Shown here: one piece after another, positions 36,705 to 45,381 of the stretch
Layout of the letters: each line of letters begins with the position of its first letter
Numbering within the stretch: position 1 is the first letter of the stretch
Assembly (NCBI RefSeq): GCF_008698145.1
Contig: NZ_RZNZ01000011.1
Coordinates: 1-64,000, forward strand
Direction: 5' to 3'
Source: Bifidobacterium vespertilionis
GTDB taxonomy: Bacteria > Actinomycetota > Actinomycetes > Actinomycetales > Bifidobacteriaceae
DNA length: 64,000 nucleotides
Notes under the pieces: model-generated
Databases searched by the model: none
Told to the model about the DNA's origin: nothing
The model's input: only the letters and a program-made list of their open reading frames with translations
Made by a program: the position numbers and the translations under genes

Positions 36705-37160
36705 GCGACTGACCGGGTCATTGCCGGGAATCGGGGGCGATTCGGGACGCAGGGGCCCCGTCTATGTCTCAAGTTGCTACCAAAGTCGGTAGTGGTGGCG
36801 ATTTGAGACGCAGTCGGCAGCTCGTGTGTCTCAAAATGCCACCACTTCAAAATTCGGTGGCGACTTGAGACGCAGGGGGCAGTATTCGTGTCTCAAAACG
36901 CCACCGATTCTGAAAATGGTGGCGACTTCGGACGCACCATCGCCTGCACGTGTCTCGAATCGCATCCCATTCCGGAATTGGTGGCGATTCGGGACGCAGG
37001 GGCCCCGTCCGCGTCTCAAGTTGCTACCAAAGTCGAGGATGGTGGCGTTTTGAGACTCAGGGGGCGGTATCTGTGTCTCAATACACCACCAATTCCGGTA
37101 GTGGTGGCGTTTTGAGACACGGGAGCCCCACCTGTGTCTCAAAACGCAACCAAATGCACA
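36705..37160. repeat. Array of 44-bp GTCTC...GAGAC palindromes, period 61-62 bp (family B, locus 1)
   Basis: Complete units are 36766-36809, 36828-36871, 36890-36933, 36952-36995, 37013-37056 and 37075-37118, each exactly 44 bp. A decayed unit precedes them (to 36748) and a half unit follows (from 37136). The consensus arms are GTCTCAAATCGCCACC and its complement, while the centres vary. Spacers are 17-18 bp and usually start GCAGGGG. Units 0-1 and 4-5 with their spacer are near copies, showing higher-order duplication. It contains no gene. Confidence 0.9.
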
Positions 37161-37219
37161 GGGGCCCGGCCGATCACATGGAACGGTCGGGCCCCTGTAA
37201 GGCCAAGTCAGTACGGCGA

Positions 37220-38272
37220 TCAGTACCACCTGTGCGAGCGCCAGAAGGAGTAGGCGCCTTGGATGCTGCCGTAGCGGCTGTTGCAGTAGTTGAAGAACCA
37301 CTTGAGCTGCGTCTGGTAGTTGGTGCGCCAGTCGGAGCCCGCGGAGGCCATCTTGCTGCCGGGCAGGGCCTGAGGCAGACCGTATGCGCCGGACGACGGG
37401 TTGGAGGAGTTGACCTGCCAGCCGGATTCGTGGTTGATGATGAACACGGTGGCCGTGAAGTCGGCCTCGCTGTAGCCGTTGGCCAGCAGGTAGTCGTGCG
37501 CCCACTGCTGCATCGCGCCCACCGGGGTGGTGGTGCCGATGGAGGAGGCTGCGGAATTCGAGGACGATGAGCCGGAGGTCGACTTCTTCGCGGTGGCCTT
37601 CTTAGTGCCCACGAGCACGACCTTGTCCACCGGGGCGGTCTTGACGTACTTGGAGATGGTGTTCGTGGAGACGACCGCATCGCCGTTGCGGGTGACGAGG
37701 TTGGTGGACTCGACCACGCCGTTGACGCCCTCGGTCTGCACCTTGGTGGTGCCGGCGGGCAGGGAGTCGTCCTCCTTCTGCACGGTGTTGAACGGGATCT
37801 CCTCGTCGACGGTTTCGACGGTGGCGTTGGCGCGGGTGATCGTGATCGTCGTCGATTCGTTCACCGGCTCATCAAGTCCGGGGGTGACGGTGTCCGTGGG
37901 GTCCAGGGTGATGTCCCCGGCCTCCAGCACGGAACGGACGTCGGTGAGGTTGTCGCCCAGCACCACGCGCTGGTCGCCGTTGATGTCCACTGTGACGTAG
38001 GAGGTGTTTGCGTTCGCTCCGCCGGCGCCTTCGCTGATGGCCCTGCGAACCGTGTCACGGGAGACTTCGATGCCCTTCATATCCGTGGCGGAATACGACG
38101 TGATTTCGGTTGATGTATCCGATGCCGCGACCGAACGCGCGTAGAAATCGCGCGAAACCAGCCCCACGCTCACCACTGCGGCGACCGCGGCGATGCCCGC
38201 GATGCAGCGCGCCCACTGACGCTTGGTGATCAGTTTAAGTGGGGAGGTATGCGATTTTTCGTGGCGTCCCAT
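37220..38272 (-). CDS. Resuscitation-promoting-factor-like wall hydrolase (DUF348, G5, transglycosylase-like)
   Basis: The 350-residue secreted or membrane-anchored protein has an N-terminal signal-anchor helix (about 22-43). DUF348 repeats follow (VTVDINGDQRVVLGDNLTDV), then a G5 domain (EEIPFNTVQKEDDSLPAGTT ... TEGVNGVVE). A Ser-rich linker leads to a lysozyme/transglycosylase-like domain of about 90 residues: FIINHESGWQVNSSNPSSGA, then GLPQALPGSKM. The Glu in NHESGW is the likely catalytic acid. The order is that of RpfB-type proteins, which trim peptidoglycan during growth or division. It ends with SFWRSHRWY. It stands alone after the palindrome array. Confidence 0.88.
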   Translation of the reverse strand: MGRHEKSHTSPLKLITKRQWARCIAGIAAVAAVVSVGLVSRDFYARSVAASDTSTEITSYSATDMKGIEVSRDTVRRAISEGAGGANANTSYVTVDINGDQRVVLGDNLTDVRSVLEAGDITLDPTDTVTPGLDEPVNESTTITITRANATVETVDEEIPFNTVQKEDDSLPAGTTKVQTEGVNGVVESTNLVTRNGDAVVSTNTISKYVKTAPVDKVVLVGTKKATAKKSTSGSSSSNSAASSIGTTTPVGAMQQWAHDYLLANGYSEADFTATVFIINHESGWQVNSSNPSSGAYGLPQALPGSKMASAGSDWRTNYQTQLKWFFNYCNSRYGSIQGAYSFWRSHRWY

Positions 38273-38457
38273 CTAGCTCCTTCGGGTTGCGGATAATGCC
38301 CGGCGTGCGTCCGCGCAACAGGGCGCCTGACGCACACACAATCTCCAGATTAGACCAAAATCGCTAAATACGGTAATCGCGCGAAATCGGAGGGGCTAGA
38401 TATGGGACGTTTCAGGTCCTGAAAATGCGCGGAAAATCGCAACGTCGGCAATATACA

Positions 38458-38494
38458 GGAAAGCCCCCTGGCGCATGTTGCGCGAGGGGGCTTG
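38458..38494 (-). terminator. Terminator of the thioredoxin gene
   Basis: AAGCCCCTCGCGC...GCGCCAGGGGGCTTTCC on the minus strand, right after the trxA stop. Confidence 0.65.
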
Positions 38495-38547
38495 CACGAT
38501 CCGCAAACCGGAACGCACCGGGGCGAATTAGGGAGAATCCGCTCCGC

Positions 38548-38904
38548 TTACTTGGCGGCGGCCTCGCCGGCGTTGGCCGGGACTTCGAGCTTCTTGGCCT
38601 GGGCGATCAGGTCGTCCAGATCGGAGGCGCGCAGGGCGCCGGCCTGCTTGAAGATGATCTGGCCCTTCTTGGCGATCATCAGCGTGGGCACGGCGGAGAT
38701 GCCCGCGGCGGCCGCGAGATCTTGATTCTGATCGATATCGACCTTGGCGAACACGATGTCCGGGTTCGCCTCGCTGGCGGCCTCGAACACCGGGCCGAAC
38801 GCCTTGCACGGGCCGCACCAGGTGGCCCAGAAGTCGAAGAGGACCAGATCGCTGTCGTTGACGAGCTTTTCAAAATCCGCGGAGGTGATTGCGCGCGTGG
38901 CCAT
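38548..38904 (-). CDS. trxA: Thioredoxin
   Basis: The 118-residue thioredoxin has the active site ATWCGPCK (Cys30, Cys33), followed by KVDIDQNQDLAAAAGISAVP with the cis-proline loop SAVPT. It reduces protein disulfides in the cytoplasm. The C-terminus carries a short Ala/Glu-rich extension (PANAGEAAAK) beyond the normal fold. It is a single gene divergent from the Nudix gene at 39072. Confidence 0.94.
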   Translation of the reverse strand: MATRAITSADFEKLVNDSDLVLFDFWATWCGPCKAFGPVFEAASEANPDIVFAKVDIDQNQDLAAAAGISAVPTLMIAKKGQIIFKQAGALRASDLDDLIAQAKKLEVPANAGEAAAK

Positions 38905-39071
38905 GGTTGTTTTCCTTACTCTTGGAATGCCTTCGTTCTTATGCCCAGCATTCCATCACCAGTGGATAACCCGCCCGTCGGGACAAGCGATTCGGCGCAC
39001 GGCGAAGCATGGAGTCCTCGGGCGGTGGACAATGTCACGCATTGGTCATGCGCCCGCCGGATAATGGGACC

Positions 39072-39698
39072 ATGCCAGTGATGAATGATGAAGTGCCCGG
39101 TCCCGACGACTTTGACGCGAACCGTCCGCGCGGAGAATTCGACAACATCACCCCGGAGGACTTTGTGCGCGGCAGCGGCCACCACAACCCGCCCGGATGG
39201 CTGGGGCCGGCGGACATCGATCGCGCCCGCCGCCAGCTGCCCATCCCGTACGTGGAGATCGTGCCGGTGCGCGTGGACGATCTGGGCCGCGTCAGCCGCG
39301 TCGGTTCGCTGCTGCGCGTGGGCGACGATGGGGACATCGAGCGCACGCTGATCACCGGTCGCGTCCTGTTCCACGAGTCCCTGCGTGAGGCGATCGCCCG
39401 TAACATCGCCAAGGATCTGGGGGACATCGCCCTGCCGGTGCTGCCGAGCAGCCTGCAGCCGTTCACCGTGGCCGAATTCTTCCCCACCCCCGGCGTGAGC
39501 GAGTTCTACGACCCGCGCCAGCATGCCATCGCCCTGTGCTACGTGGTGGCGATCGCCGGCGACTGCAAGCCGCAGGACGAGACGCTGGACGTGGAGTGGG
39601 TGGATCCGCGCAGCGACGATCTGGAGCGCTTCGTGGCGCAAATGCCCAACGGCCATGGCCGTCTGGTGCGCCAGGCGCTGGCGTGGGCCGGCGTCTGA
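39072..39698 (+). CDS. Nudix-like protein of the DUF4916 family
   Basis: The 208-residue protein matches the actinobacterial DUF4916/Nudix-like family: IPYVEIVPVRVDDLGRVSRV near residue 60, then FHESLREAIARNIAKDLGD, a degenerate Nudix box, and FAVAEFFPTPG-like FTVAEFFPTPG. The substrate is unknown. GATAAT at 39060-39065 ends 6 nt before the ATG, so the mRNA is probably leaderless and starts at the start codon. An open frame from 39009 lacks any signal. It is followed 110 bp later by an alpha/beta hydrolase and NudC. Confidence 0.75.
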   Translation: MPVMNDEVPGPDDFDANRPRGEFDNITPEDFVRGSGHHNPPGWLGPADIDRARRQLPIPYVEIVPVRVDDLGRVSRVGSLLRVGDDGDIERTLITGRVLFHESLREAIARNIAKDLGDIALPVLPSSLQPFTVAEFFPTPGVSEFYDPRQHAIALCYVVAIAGDCKPQDETLDVEWVDPRSDDLERFVAQMPNGHGRLVRQALAWAGV

Positions 39699-39808
39699 CT
39701 CGCCGCGTGCCCGCGTTGGGCGCGCTCCGGGTGCGATAGCGCGGATAGCAGCGCGGATAGCACGGATAACACGATCAAGTGCACGAAACCACAAGCAAGG
39801 ACATGAAT

Positions 39809-40684
39809 ATGCGAATCCTCAACCATGTTGTGCATCAGGGCACGGGCACGCCGATCGTGCTCGTGCACGCCTTCCCGGTGGACCACCACATGTGGGACGA
39901 CTGCGCGCAGGAGATTCTGCGCCAAGCGGAAACCGAAGGCCTGGAGAAGCCCACGATCTGGGCGCCGGACATGCCTGGTGCCGGCGAAGGGCCCATCCCG
40001 AGCCCGGAGGAAAGCGGCGGCGCGGCCCCGGACGGCGCGTACCCGTATGCGATGGATCGCATGGCCGACGCCTATGTTGAGCTGCTGCGTGCGGCCGGAT
40101 ACGATCGCGCGATCTGGGTGGGCCTGTCCATGGGCGGCTATCTGGTGCTGGACATCCATCGCCGGCATCCGGCCGCGGTGGCGGGCATCGCCCTGTGCGA
40201 CACCAAGGCCGACGCGGACGGGCCCGAAGCGCACGATCGCCGTCTTCAGATCGCGCGCACGATGGAGGAGACCGGCACCCATGAGCCGGTGATGCACTTC
40301 GCCGCCGCCAACCCGATGCGCGACTCCACGGTCAAATGCTCGCACGAGTTCATCGCGCGCATGACGCAGCTGATCGAATCGCAGCATCCCGAAGGCGTGG
40401 CGTGGCGCGAGCGCATGGCCGCCGGCCGCCCGGACCTCAACGACCAGCTGCCGCTCATCAGCGTGCCCGCCGCCGTGGTCTGCGGGGACAAGGATCCCTC
40501 CAGCCCGCCGGCCGTGATGGGCCCGATCGCCGACGCGATGACCGGCACCACGGCCGCGTTCACGGTGATCGCCGACTGCGGCCACTTCTCCGCCCTGGAG
40601 CACCCGGACAAGCTGGTCCGCCCGCTGCTGGCGCTGGCCGCCCGCGTGGACACGATCGAAACAATCAAGGAGGACCGCCGCTGA
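39809..40684 (+). CDS. Alpha/beta hydrolase
   Basis: The 291-residue hydrolase has the oxyanion region VLVHAFPVDHHMWD, nucleophile Ser107 in GLSMGGYL, and catalytic His in CGHFSALEHP near the C-terminus. Substrate is not predictable. AAGG at 39797-39800 fits ATG 39809 (8 nt) better than the in-frame ATG 39803. Its stop overlaps the ATG of nudC by one base, so the two proteins are made from one transcript. Confidence 0.85.
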   Translation: MRILNHVVHQGTGTPIVLVHAFPVDHHMWDDCAQEILRQAETEGLEKPTIWAPDMPGAGEGPIPSPEESGGAAPDGAYPYAMDRMADAYVELLRAAGYDRAIWVGLSMGGYLVLDIHRRHPAAVAGIALCDTKADADGPEAHDRRLQIARTMEETGTHEPVMHFAAANPMRDSTVKCSHEFIARMTQLIESQHPEGVAWRERMAAGRPDLNDQLPLISVPAAVVCGDKDPSSPPAVMGPIADAMTGTTAAFTVIADCGHFSALEHPDKLVRPLLALAARVDTIETIKEDRR

Positions 40685-41769
40685 TGACGGGTTTCACGCC
40701 GCTTTCCCTGACCCACGCCCTGCCGTTCCTGCCCCTCGCGCAGGGAGACATCGACTATCAGGTGGATCGCCGTGGCGAGGAGGGGCTGATCGAAACCGTG
40801 CTGGCCGAGCCCACCACGCGCGTGATGCTGGTCAACGCCGGCCGGATCGCCGTGCCGCGCGGCGAGGCGGCCATGGTCAACTACGAGGCGGCCAAGATGC
40901 GTCTGGCCATGCTGCCCGGGCGCTATATGTCCGCCGAACTGGCCTCGCACCCCGGCGCGGTGGCGATCTTCCTGGGTGCGTATGGGCCGCGCGCGGACGC
41001 CGAACACGTGGTGGCCGTGGATGTGACCCGGGCGGTGCGCACGGCCGATTCGATCCCCGATGCGGCCGGTGTGGGTGCGGATGACTCCTTCGGCGCGGCT
41101 GACGGCCCGTCGCGCGGGCGGGGCGCCTCGATCATCGACCAAGCCCCGCAGCGCTTCGATTGGGTGGACCTGAGGGGCTTTGCGCCGCATGCCTCCGCGC
41201 GCGAGGCCGGTCTGGCCACCAGTGCGGCGAGCGTGAGCATGTGGCACAACGCCCAGCGGCACTGCCCCTGCTGCGGAGCCCCGGTGGCCCCGGCGCTGGG
41301 CGGTTGGGCGCAGCGCTGCACGTCCGAGGCCGACGGCAACCGCATCCTGTTCCCGCGCATCGAGCCGGCCGTGATCACCGCGATCGTGGACCGCAAGGAC
41401 CGTCTGATGCTGCAGCACAACGCCGCCTGGCGCGGCGCGCTGTACTCCACATCGGCCGGATTCGTGGAGGCTGGCGAGAATCTGGAGCATGCGGCCCGTC
41501 GCGAGGCGTTCGAGGAGACCGGCGTGAAGGTGGGCGAACTGCGCTATCTGGGCTCGCAGCCGTGGCCGTTCCCGTCCTCCCTGATGGTGGCGTTCAAGGG
41601 TCAGGCCGAAACCGATGAGATCCACGTGGATGGCAAGGAGACCACCGACGCGGTGTGGGTGACGCGCGACGAGTACACGCATGCGCTGATCGCCGGCCGC
41701 ATGGAGGCCCCGGGCAAGGCCACGATCGCCCGCTACATGATCGAGGAATGGCTGGGCCACGAGTTGTGA
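40684..41769 (+). CDS. nudC: NAD(+)/NADH diphosphatase (NudC-type Nudix hydrolase)
   Basis: The 361-residue protein has a Nudix box GFVEAGENLEHAARREAFEE TGV and the NudC-specific array SQPWPFPSSLM, 15-20 residues later, that selects NADH. A zinc-ribbon-like segment CPCCGAPVAP ... RCTSE precedes the Nudix fold, but the expected last Cys of the ribbon appears missing (RCTSEADG), so zinc binding may be altered. A low-complexity insert occurs near residues 120-145. It hydrolyses NADH/NAD+ or NAD caps on RNA. It is translationally coupled to the upstream hydrolase. Confidence 0.9.
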   Translation: MTGFTPLSLTHALPFLPLAQGDIDYQVDRRGEEGLIETVLAEPTTRVMLVNAGRIAVPRGEAAMVNYEAAKMRLAMLPGRYMSAELASHPGAVAIFLGAYGPRADAEHVVAVDVTRAVRTADSIPDAAGVGADDSFGAADGPSRGRGASIIDQAPQRFDWVDLRGFAPHASAREAGLATSAASVSMWHNAQRHCPCCGAPVAPALGGWAQRCTSEADGNRILFPRIEPAVITAIVDRKDRLMLQHNAAWRGALYSTSAGFVEAGENLEHAARREAFEETGVKVGELRYLGSQPWPFPSSLMVAFKGQAETDEIHVDGKETTDAVWVTRDEYTHALIAGRMEAPGKATIARYMIEEWLGHEL

Positions 41770-41976
41770 GGGCCGTGCATGCCGCGAATTGTGAGCGTTC
41801 ACTGTGACGGGATTCACAGTTCAGCGCTGCGCGCAACGGCGTTCCGATCGTTCCAAAAGGCCCCAAACGGCCTCGGAAAGCCCGAATGGCAACGATTTCG
41901 CAATATACGGCGTCCGTTTTGCGGTATATAGTGGGCCCCAGACTCAAGGCTGAAGTTTGATGAGAGGATGAGGGCA

Positions 41977-43614
41977 ATGGCCAACGCTATCAATGAGGGC
42001 TTCGATCCGGAGCGCACGGCGTACATTCCGCCGCTGCCCGCTCCCGAAACGCTGACCATGCCCGGCTCCGGCCCGGCACGCGGACATGACCACACCCGGG
42101 GCGCGGCCCATCTGGCCAGTAAGCGCCACACAGGGCTCATTGTGGCCCTGTGTGTGCTGGCGGCCGTGCTGGTCATCGCCGTGGGCGGCTTCTTCGGCGC
42201 CCGCTCCTACTTCGCGGACCGTGTGGCCCCCGGCGTCACCTTCGCGGGGGAGAGCCTTGCCGGCAAAAGTGCGGACGAGGCGCGTGCGGTGGTCGAGTCC
42301 AAGGCCGCCGATTCCCGCATCGCCGTGAGCGCGCAGGACGGCAAGACCTTCACCGCCTCGCTGGACGATCTGGGCGTGAGCGTGGACGTTGACGCGACCG
42401 TGGCCAATCTGGTGGCGGCCAAGGCCGGCGGTAGCGTGGCGGACGATCTGTCCCGCATCAACCCTTGGAGCGCGCAGGATGTGCCGCTGGTGGTCTCCAC
42501 GGACAAGCTCGCGCTGTCCAACGCGCTCACCGCGCAGTTCATCGACGAAAGCGAACGCGCGGTGGCCTCCACCGTGTCCTACGGCCCCGAGACGAAGAAC
42601 TTCGCGGTCACCCCCGGCAAAGAGGGCCAGTCCCCGGTTTCCAAGTCCGTCGAGGACGCCGTCGTCCAGGCGGCCGCCCACCCGGGCACCACGGTGAACG
42701 CGTCGGTCACCTACGAGACCGTGGCCATGCCGATCACCGTCCAGACCGCGCAGAAGGCCGCGGACGATGCGAACGCGCGTCTGAACGTCAAGCTCGTGGT
42801 CAACAACGGCGCCAAGAAGTCCTTCACGGTCCCCGCCGAGGAGGTGGCCAAGTGGATCGGCTTCGATGAGGATCCGGACGCTGGCACGATCGCCCTCAAG
42901 TACGACGACAAGGCCGCCGAAAGCTACCTGAACCAAGTGTTGCCGAACGAGCTCAAGCAGGACATGGTCAAGGCCTCCGTGGTCACCAACAAGGCCGGCA
43001 AGGTCATGATCACCCTGCAGGAGGGCGTTGACGGCGTGACCGTGGCCAACACGGATGATGCCGTGAGCCAGGTGGTCAACGCCCTGCACTCCGGTTCGGA
43101 TGTGACCGCCACGGTGAAGACCGACGTCACCAAGTTCGAGACCGATTCGCGCGTGGTGGACTACGAGAGCCCCAACGGCGACCCGCATGTGGTGGTCAAC
43201 CTGAGCGAGCAGAAGGTCTACGCGTACAAGGGCTCCACGCTCGTGAACACGTTCCTCACCTCCACCGGCAAGCTGTCCACGCCCACGGACAACGGAACGT
43301 TCTTCGTGTACATCAAGTACGAGAAGAAGACCATGCGCGGCGCCGACTACGTCACCCCCAACGTGCCGTGGTCGATCTTCTACAACCAGGGCGAGGCACT
43401 GCACGGCGCCCCGTGGAATCCGGACGGCATCGCCAAGGGCGAGCCGCGTTCCCACGGCTGCGTCAACATGAACGTGGCGGACGCCAAGTGGATGTACGAC
43501 TTCCTGCCCGTCGGCGCGATGGTGCAGGTCGTGGGCACCACGCCCACTGCCGCCGTGCGCGCCCCGGCACCCGACCCCGCCGCCGATCCGGCGGCCGCTG
43601 CGCCCGTCGCCTGA
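41977..43614 (+). CDS. L,D-transpeptidase (YkuD) with putative peptidoglycan-binding repeats
   Basis: The 545-residue membrane-anchored protein has a cytoplasmic tail of about 50 residues, one helix (near 52-72), and two long PG_binding_4-like domains (from SLAGKSADEARAVVESKAAD onward). The C-terminal YkuD domain carries HGAPW ... EPRSHGCVNMN with the catalytic Cys. It makes 3-3 cross-links or anchors proteins to peptidoglycan. The C-terminus ends in an Ala/Pro/Asp-rich tail. I chose ATG 41977, 9 nt behind GAGAGG. Confidence 0.9.
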   Translation: MANAINEGFDPERTAYIPPLPAPETLTMPGSGPARGHDHTRGAAHLASKRHTGLIVALCVLAAVLVIAVGGFFGARSYFADRVAPGVTFAGESLAGKSADEARAVVESKAADSRIAVSAQDGKTFTASLDDLGVSVDVDATVANLVAAKAGGSVADDLSRINPWSAQDVPLVVSTDKLALSNALTAQFIDESERAVASTVSYGPETKNFAVTPGKEGQSPVSKSVEDAVVQAAAHPGTTVNASVTYETVAMPITVQTAQKAADDANARLNVKLVVNNGAKKSFTVPAEEVAKWIGFDEDPDAGTIALKYDDKAAESYLNQVLPNELKQDMVKASVVTNKAGKVMITLQEGVDGVTVANTDDAVSQVVNALHSGSDVTATVKTDVTKFETDSRVVDYESPNGDPHVVVNLSEQKVYAYKGSTLVNTFLTSTGKLSTPTDNGTFFVYIKYEKKTMRGADYVTPNVPWSIFYNQGEALHGAPWNPDGIAKGEPRSHGCVNMNVADAKWMYDFLPVGAMVQVVGTTPTAAVRAPAPDPAADPAAAAPVA

Positions 43615-43713
43615 GCCGCCCGTCTACTGATTGGCCCGCTGCGCGGTGCCGACCGGACGCAACCGCCCGCAAACCCGACATGGCCGCTCAAACCGACGTG
43701 TTATGGTGGACGC

Positions 43714-44115
43714 ATGAGCGTTGAAGAAGACAAGCCCCAGAACCTGGACATCCCCGAGCATCTGGAATACTCCGAGGAGCATGTGTGGGTGGACCAGTCC
43801 GTCGACCCGGCGATCATCGGCATCACCGAATACGCGGCGGGCCAGCTGGGCGAACTCGTGTTCATCGACATGCCCGAGGTCGGCACCCGCGTGCAGGCCG
43901 GCGACGAGATCCTCGAGCTTGAATCCTCCAAGGCCGTCGAGCCGCTGATTAGCCCGGTGGCCGGCACCATCCGATACGTCAACCAGGCCGCCGCGGACGA
44001 CCCGAGCGTGGTCAACAACGACCCCTACGGCGAAGGCTGGATCGTCAAGATCGAGCTGGACGACGACGAGCCCGAACTGCTGGACGCCGACGCCTACGCC
44101 GCGATGATCCGCTAG
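43714..44115 (+). CDS. gcvH: Glycine cleavage H-like lipoyl carrier protein
   Basis: The 133-residue protein has the H-protein fold: EHVWVDQS near the start, GITEYAAGQLGELVFIDMPE, and the lipoylated Lys in LESSKAVEPLISPV. The C-terminal GEGWIVKIEL is also conserved. No gcvP or gcvT is in the window. A lipoate-ligase-like gene lies 5.4 kb downstream. H proteins without the full complex can serve lipoate relay or other redox roles. TATGGT (43702-43707) ends 6 nt before the ATG, so translation is probably leaderless. The next gene starts 18 bp downstream. Confidence 0.9.
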   Translation: MSVEEDKPQNLDIPEHLEYSEEHVWVDQSVDPAIIGITEYAAGQLGELVFIDMPEVGTRVQAGDEILELESSKAVEPLISPVAGTIRYVNQAAADDPSVVNNDPYGEGWIVKIELDDDEPELLDADAYAAMIR

Positions 44116-44133
44116 GCGAGGCGGCGCGGGACC

Positions 44134-45333
44134 ATGTCCAATCGCGATCAGAAACGCGAGCAAAGGCCCAAGCCCATACGGGCGCGGCGCACCACCACGA
44201 TCGTGGACGCCGTCTCGTGGCGCGAGCGCATCGAGAACAAGCCGATCCTCACCCGTGCGGTCCGCCGGGTGGTCACGCGCGGGTTCGGCGTGTGGTCGGC
44301 CCTCTCCACGCTGTTCACCCGCCAGCTCGGCTGGTATCCGCGCGTGGAGCCCTATGTGGGGTACGGCACCGAATCCTATTCGCGTCTCATCTGCCGTACC
44401 GTGCGCGCCCCGGAGAACGGCGAGGCCGGTGTGCTCATGCGTGGCATCCGCGGCATGCTCACCGTGCCCGCCCCGCGCACGCAGGTGCGCATCACCGTGG
44501 ACCGTCGTCCGCTCGAAACCGTGCAGGTGGGCGTCTCCGAGGTGTACGACGCGGTCGATCCGTCCAAGGATCAGCCCAGCAGCTTCGCGATCTCCGACGA
44601 TGCCGGCTACCTCGATCTGGTGGCCGAACACCATATGTCGCCCGGCGTGCATCAGGTGACCTACAGCGTGGAGCGCCGCCGCGACGTGGCCGCCCCGCTG
44701 TTCACCATCCCCTCCGAGGCGCAGGTGGGCATCATCTCCGACGTGGACGACACGATCATGGTCACGCAGGCCCCCACCCTGTGGAAGGCCGCGTACAACC
44801 TGCTGTTCCTGAACCCCCGCAAGCGCGCGGTGGTGCCCGGCATGAACGTGCTGTACTCCAAGATCGCGGACCTGTTCCCGGACGCCCCGTTCTTCTACCT
44901 GTCCACCTCGCCGTGGAACGTGGAGACCTCCATCCGCCATTTCATCCGCTATCAGGGTTACCCGGAGGGGCCGCTGCTGCTGCGCGACCTCGATCCGCGG
45001 CCCAAGACCTTCATCCCCACCGGCGTGCAGCACAAGCTCGAATTCGCCGAGCAGCTCATGGCCGACTTCCCGCACATGCGGTTCATCCTGATCGGCGACG
45101 ACGGGCAGAAGGATCCCACCACCTACGCCACGATCGCCAAGCGGTACCCGGGGCGCGTGATCTGCATCGCCATCCGCCAGCTCACGCCGCGCGAGGCGTC
45201 GGTCATGCCCATGCAGATCGCCGGCATGACCACCACCCAGCCCATCCCGGTCACCGATGTGCCGGTGTTCATGGGTCCCACAGGCTCGAACCTCATGAGG
45301 ACCATGCTGCCGTTCCTGAAGCACAACGTGTGA
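44134..45333 (+). CDS. App1-type phosphatase (DUF2183, HAD-like)
   Basis: The 399-residue protein has the App1 catalytic domain in its second half. The HAD-like motif ISDVDDTIMV has Asp203, Asp205 and Thr207, and is followed by FFYLSTSPWNVE, DLDPRPKTFIPTGVQHK and LIGDDGQKDPTTYA. Fungal App1 dephosphorylates phosphatidic acid, while bacterial homologues are less studied. The N-terminal 150 residues form a separate beta-rich domain. No signal peptide is seen. It is probably co-transcribed with gcvH. Confidence 0.85.
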   Translation: MSNRDQKREQRPKPIRARRTTTIVDAVSWRERIENKPILTRAVRRVVTRGFGVWSALSTLFTRQLGWYPRVEPYVGYGTESYSRLICRTVRAPENGEAGVLMRGIRGMLTVPAPRTQVRITVDRRPLETVQVGVSEVYDAVDPSKDQPSSFAISDDAGYLDLVAEHHMSPGVHQVTYSVERRRDVAAPLFTIPSEAQVGIISDVDDTIMVTQAPTLWKAAYNLLFLNPRKRAVVPGMNVLYSKIADLFPDAPFFYLSTSPWNVETSIRHFIRYQGYPEGPLLLRDLDPRPKTFIPTGVQHKLEFAEQLMADFPHMRFILIGDDGQKDPTTYATIAKRYPGRVICIAIRQLTPREASVMPMQIAGMTTTQPIPVTDVPVFMGPTGSNLMRTMLPFLKHNV

Positions 45334-45381
45334 GCGGGGATTGTCCGTTCGGCCCCGCGCCGGTGTAGCATGGTCCCCACT

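Noticed and set aside
36753..36765. GGGGCCCC as a terminator stem in the array spacers
   Set aside because: The short palindrome recurs only in two spacers and has no T run; it is part of the duplicated spacer sequence.
36705..37160. CRISPR array
   Set aside because: The repeated part is a variable 44-bp palindrome with short, partly repeated spacers, unlike constant repeats with unique 28-40 bp spacers. No cas genes are nearby. The same reasoning applies to 49014-49187, whose spacers resemble one another.
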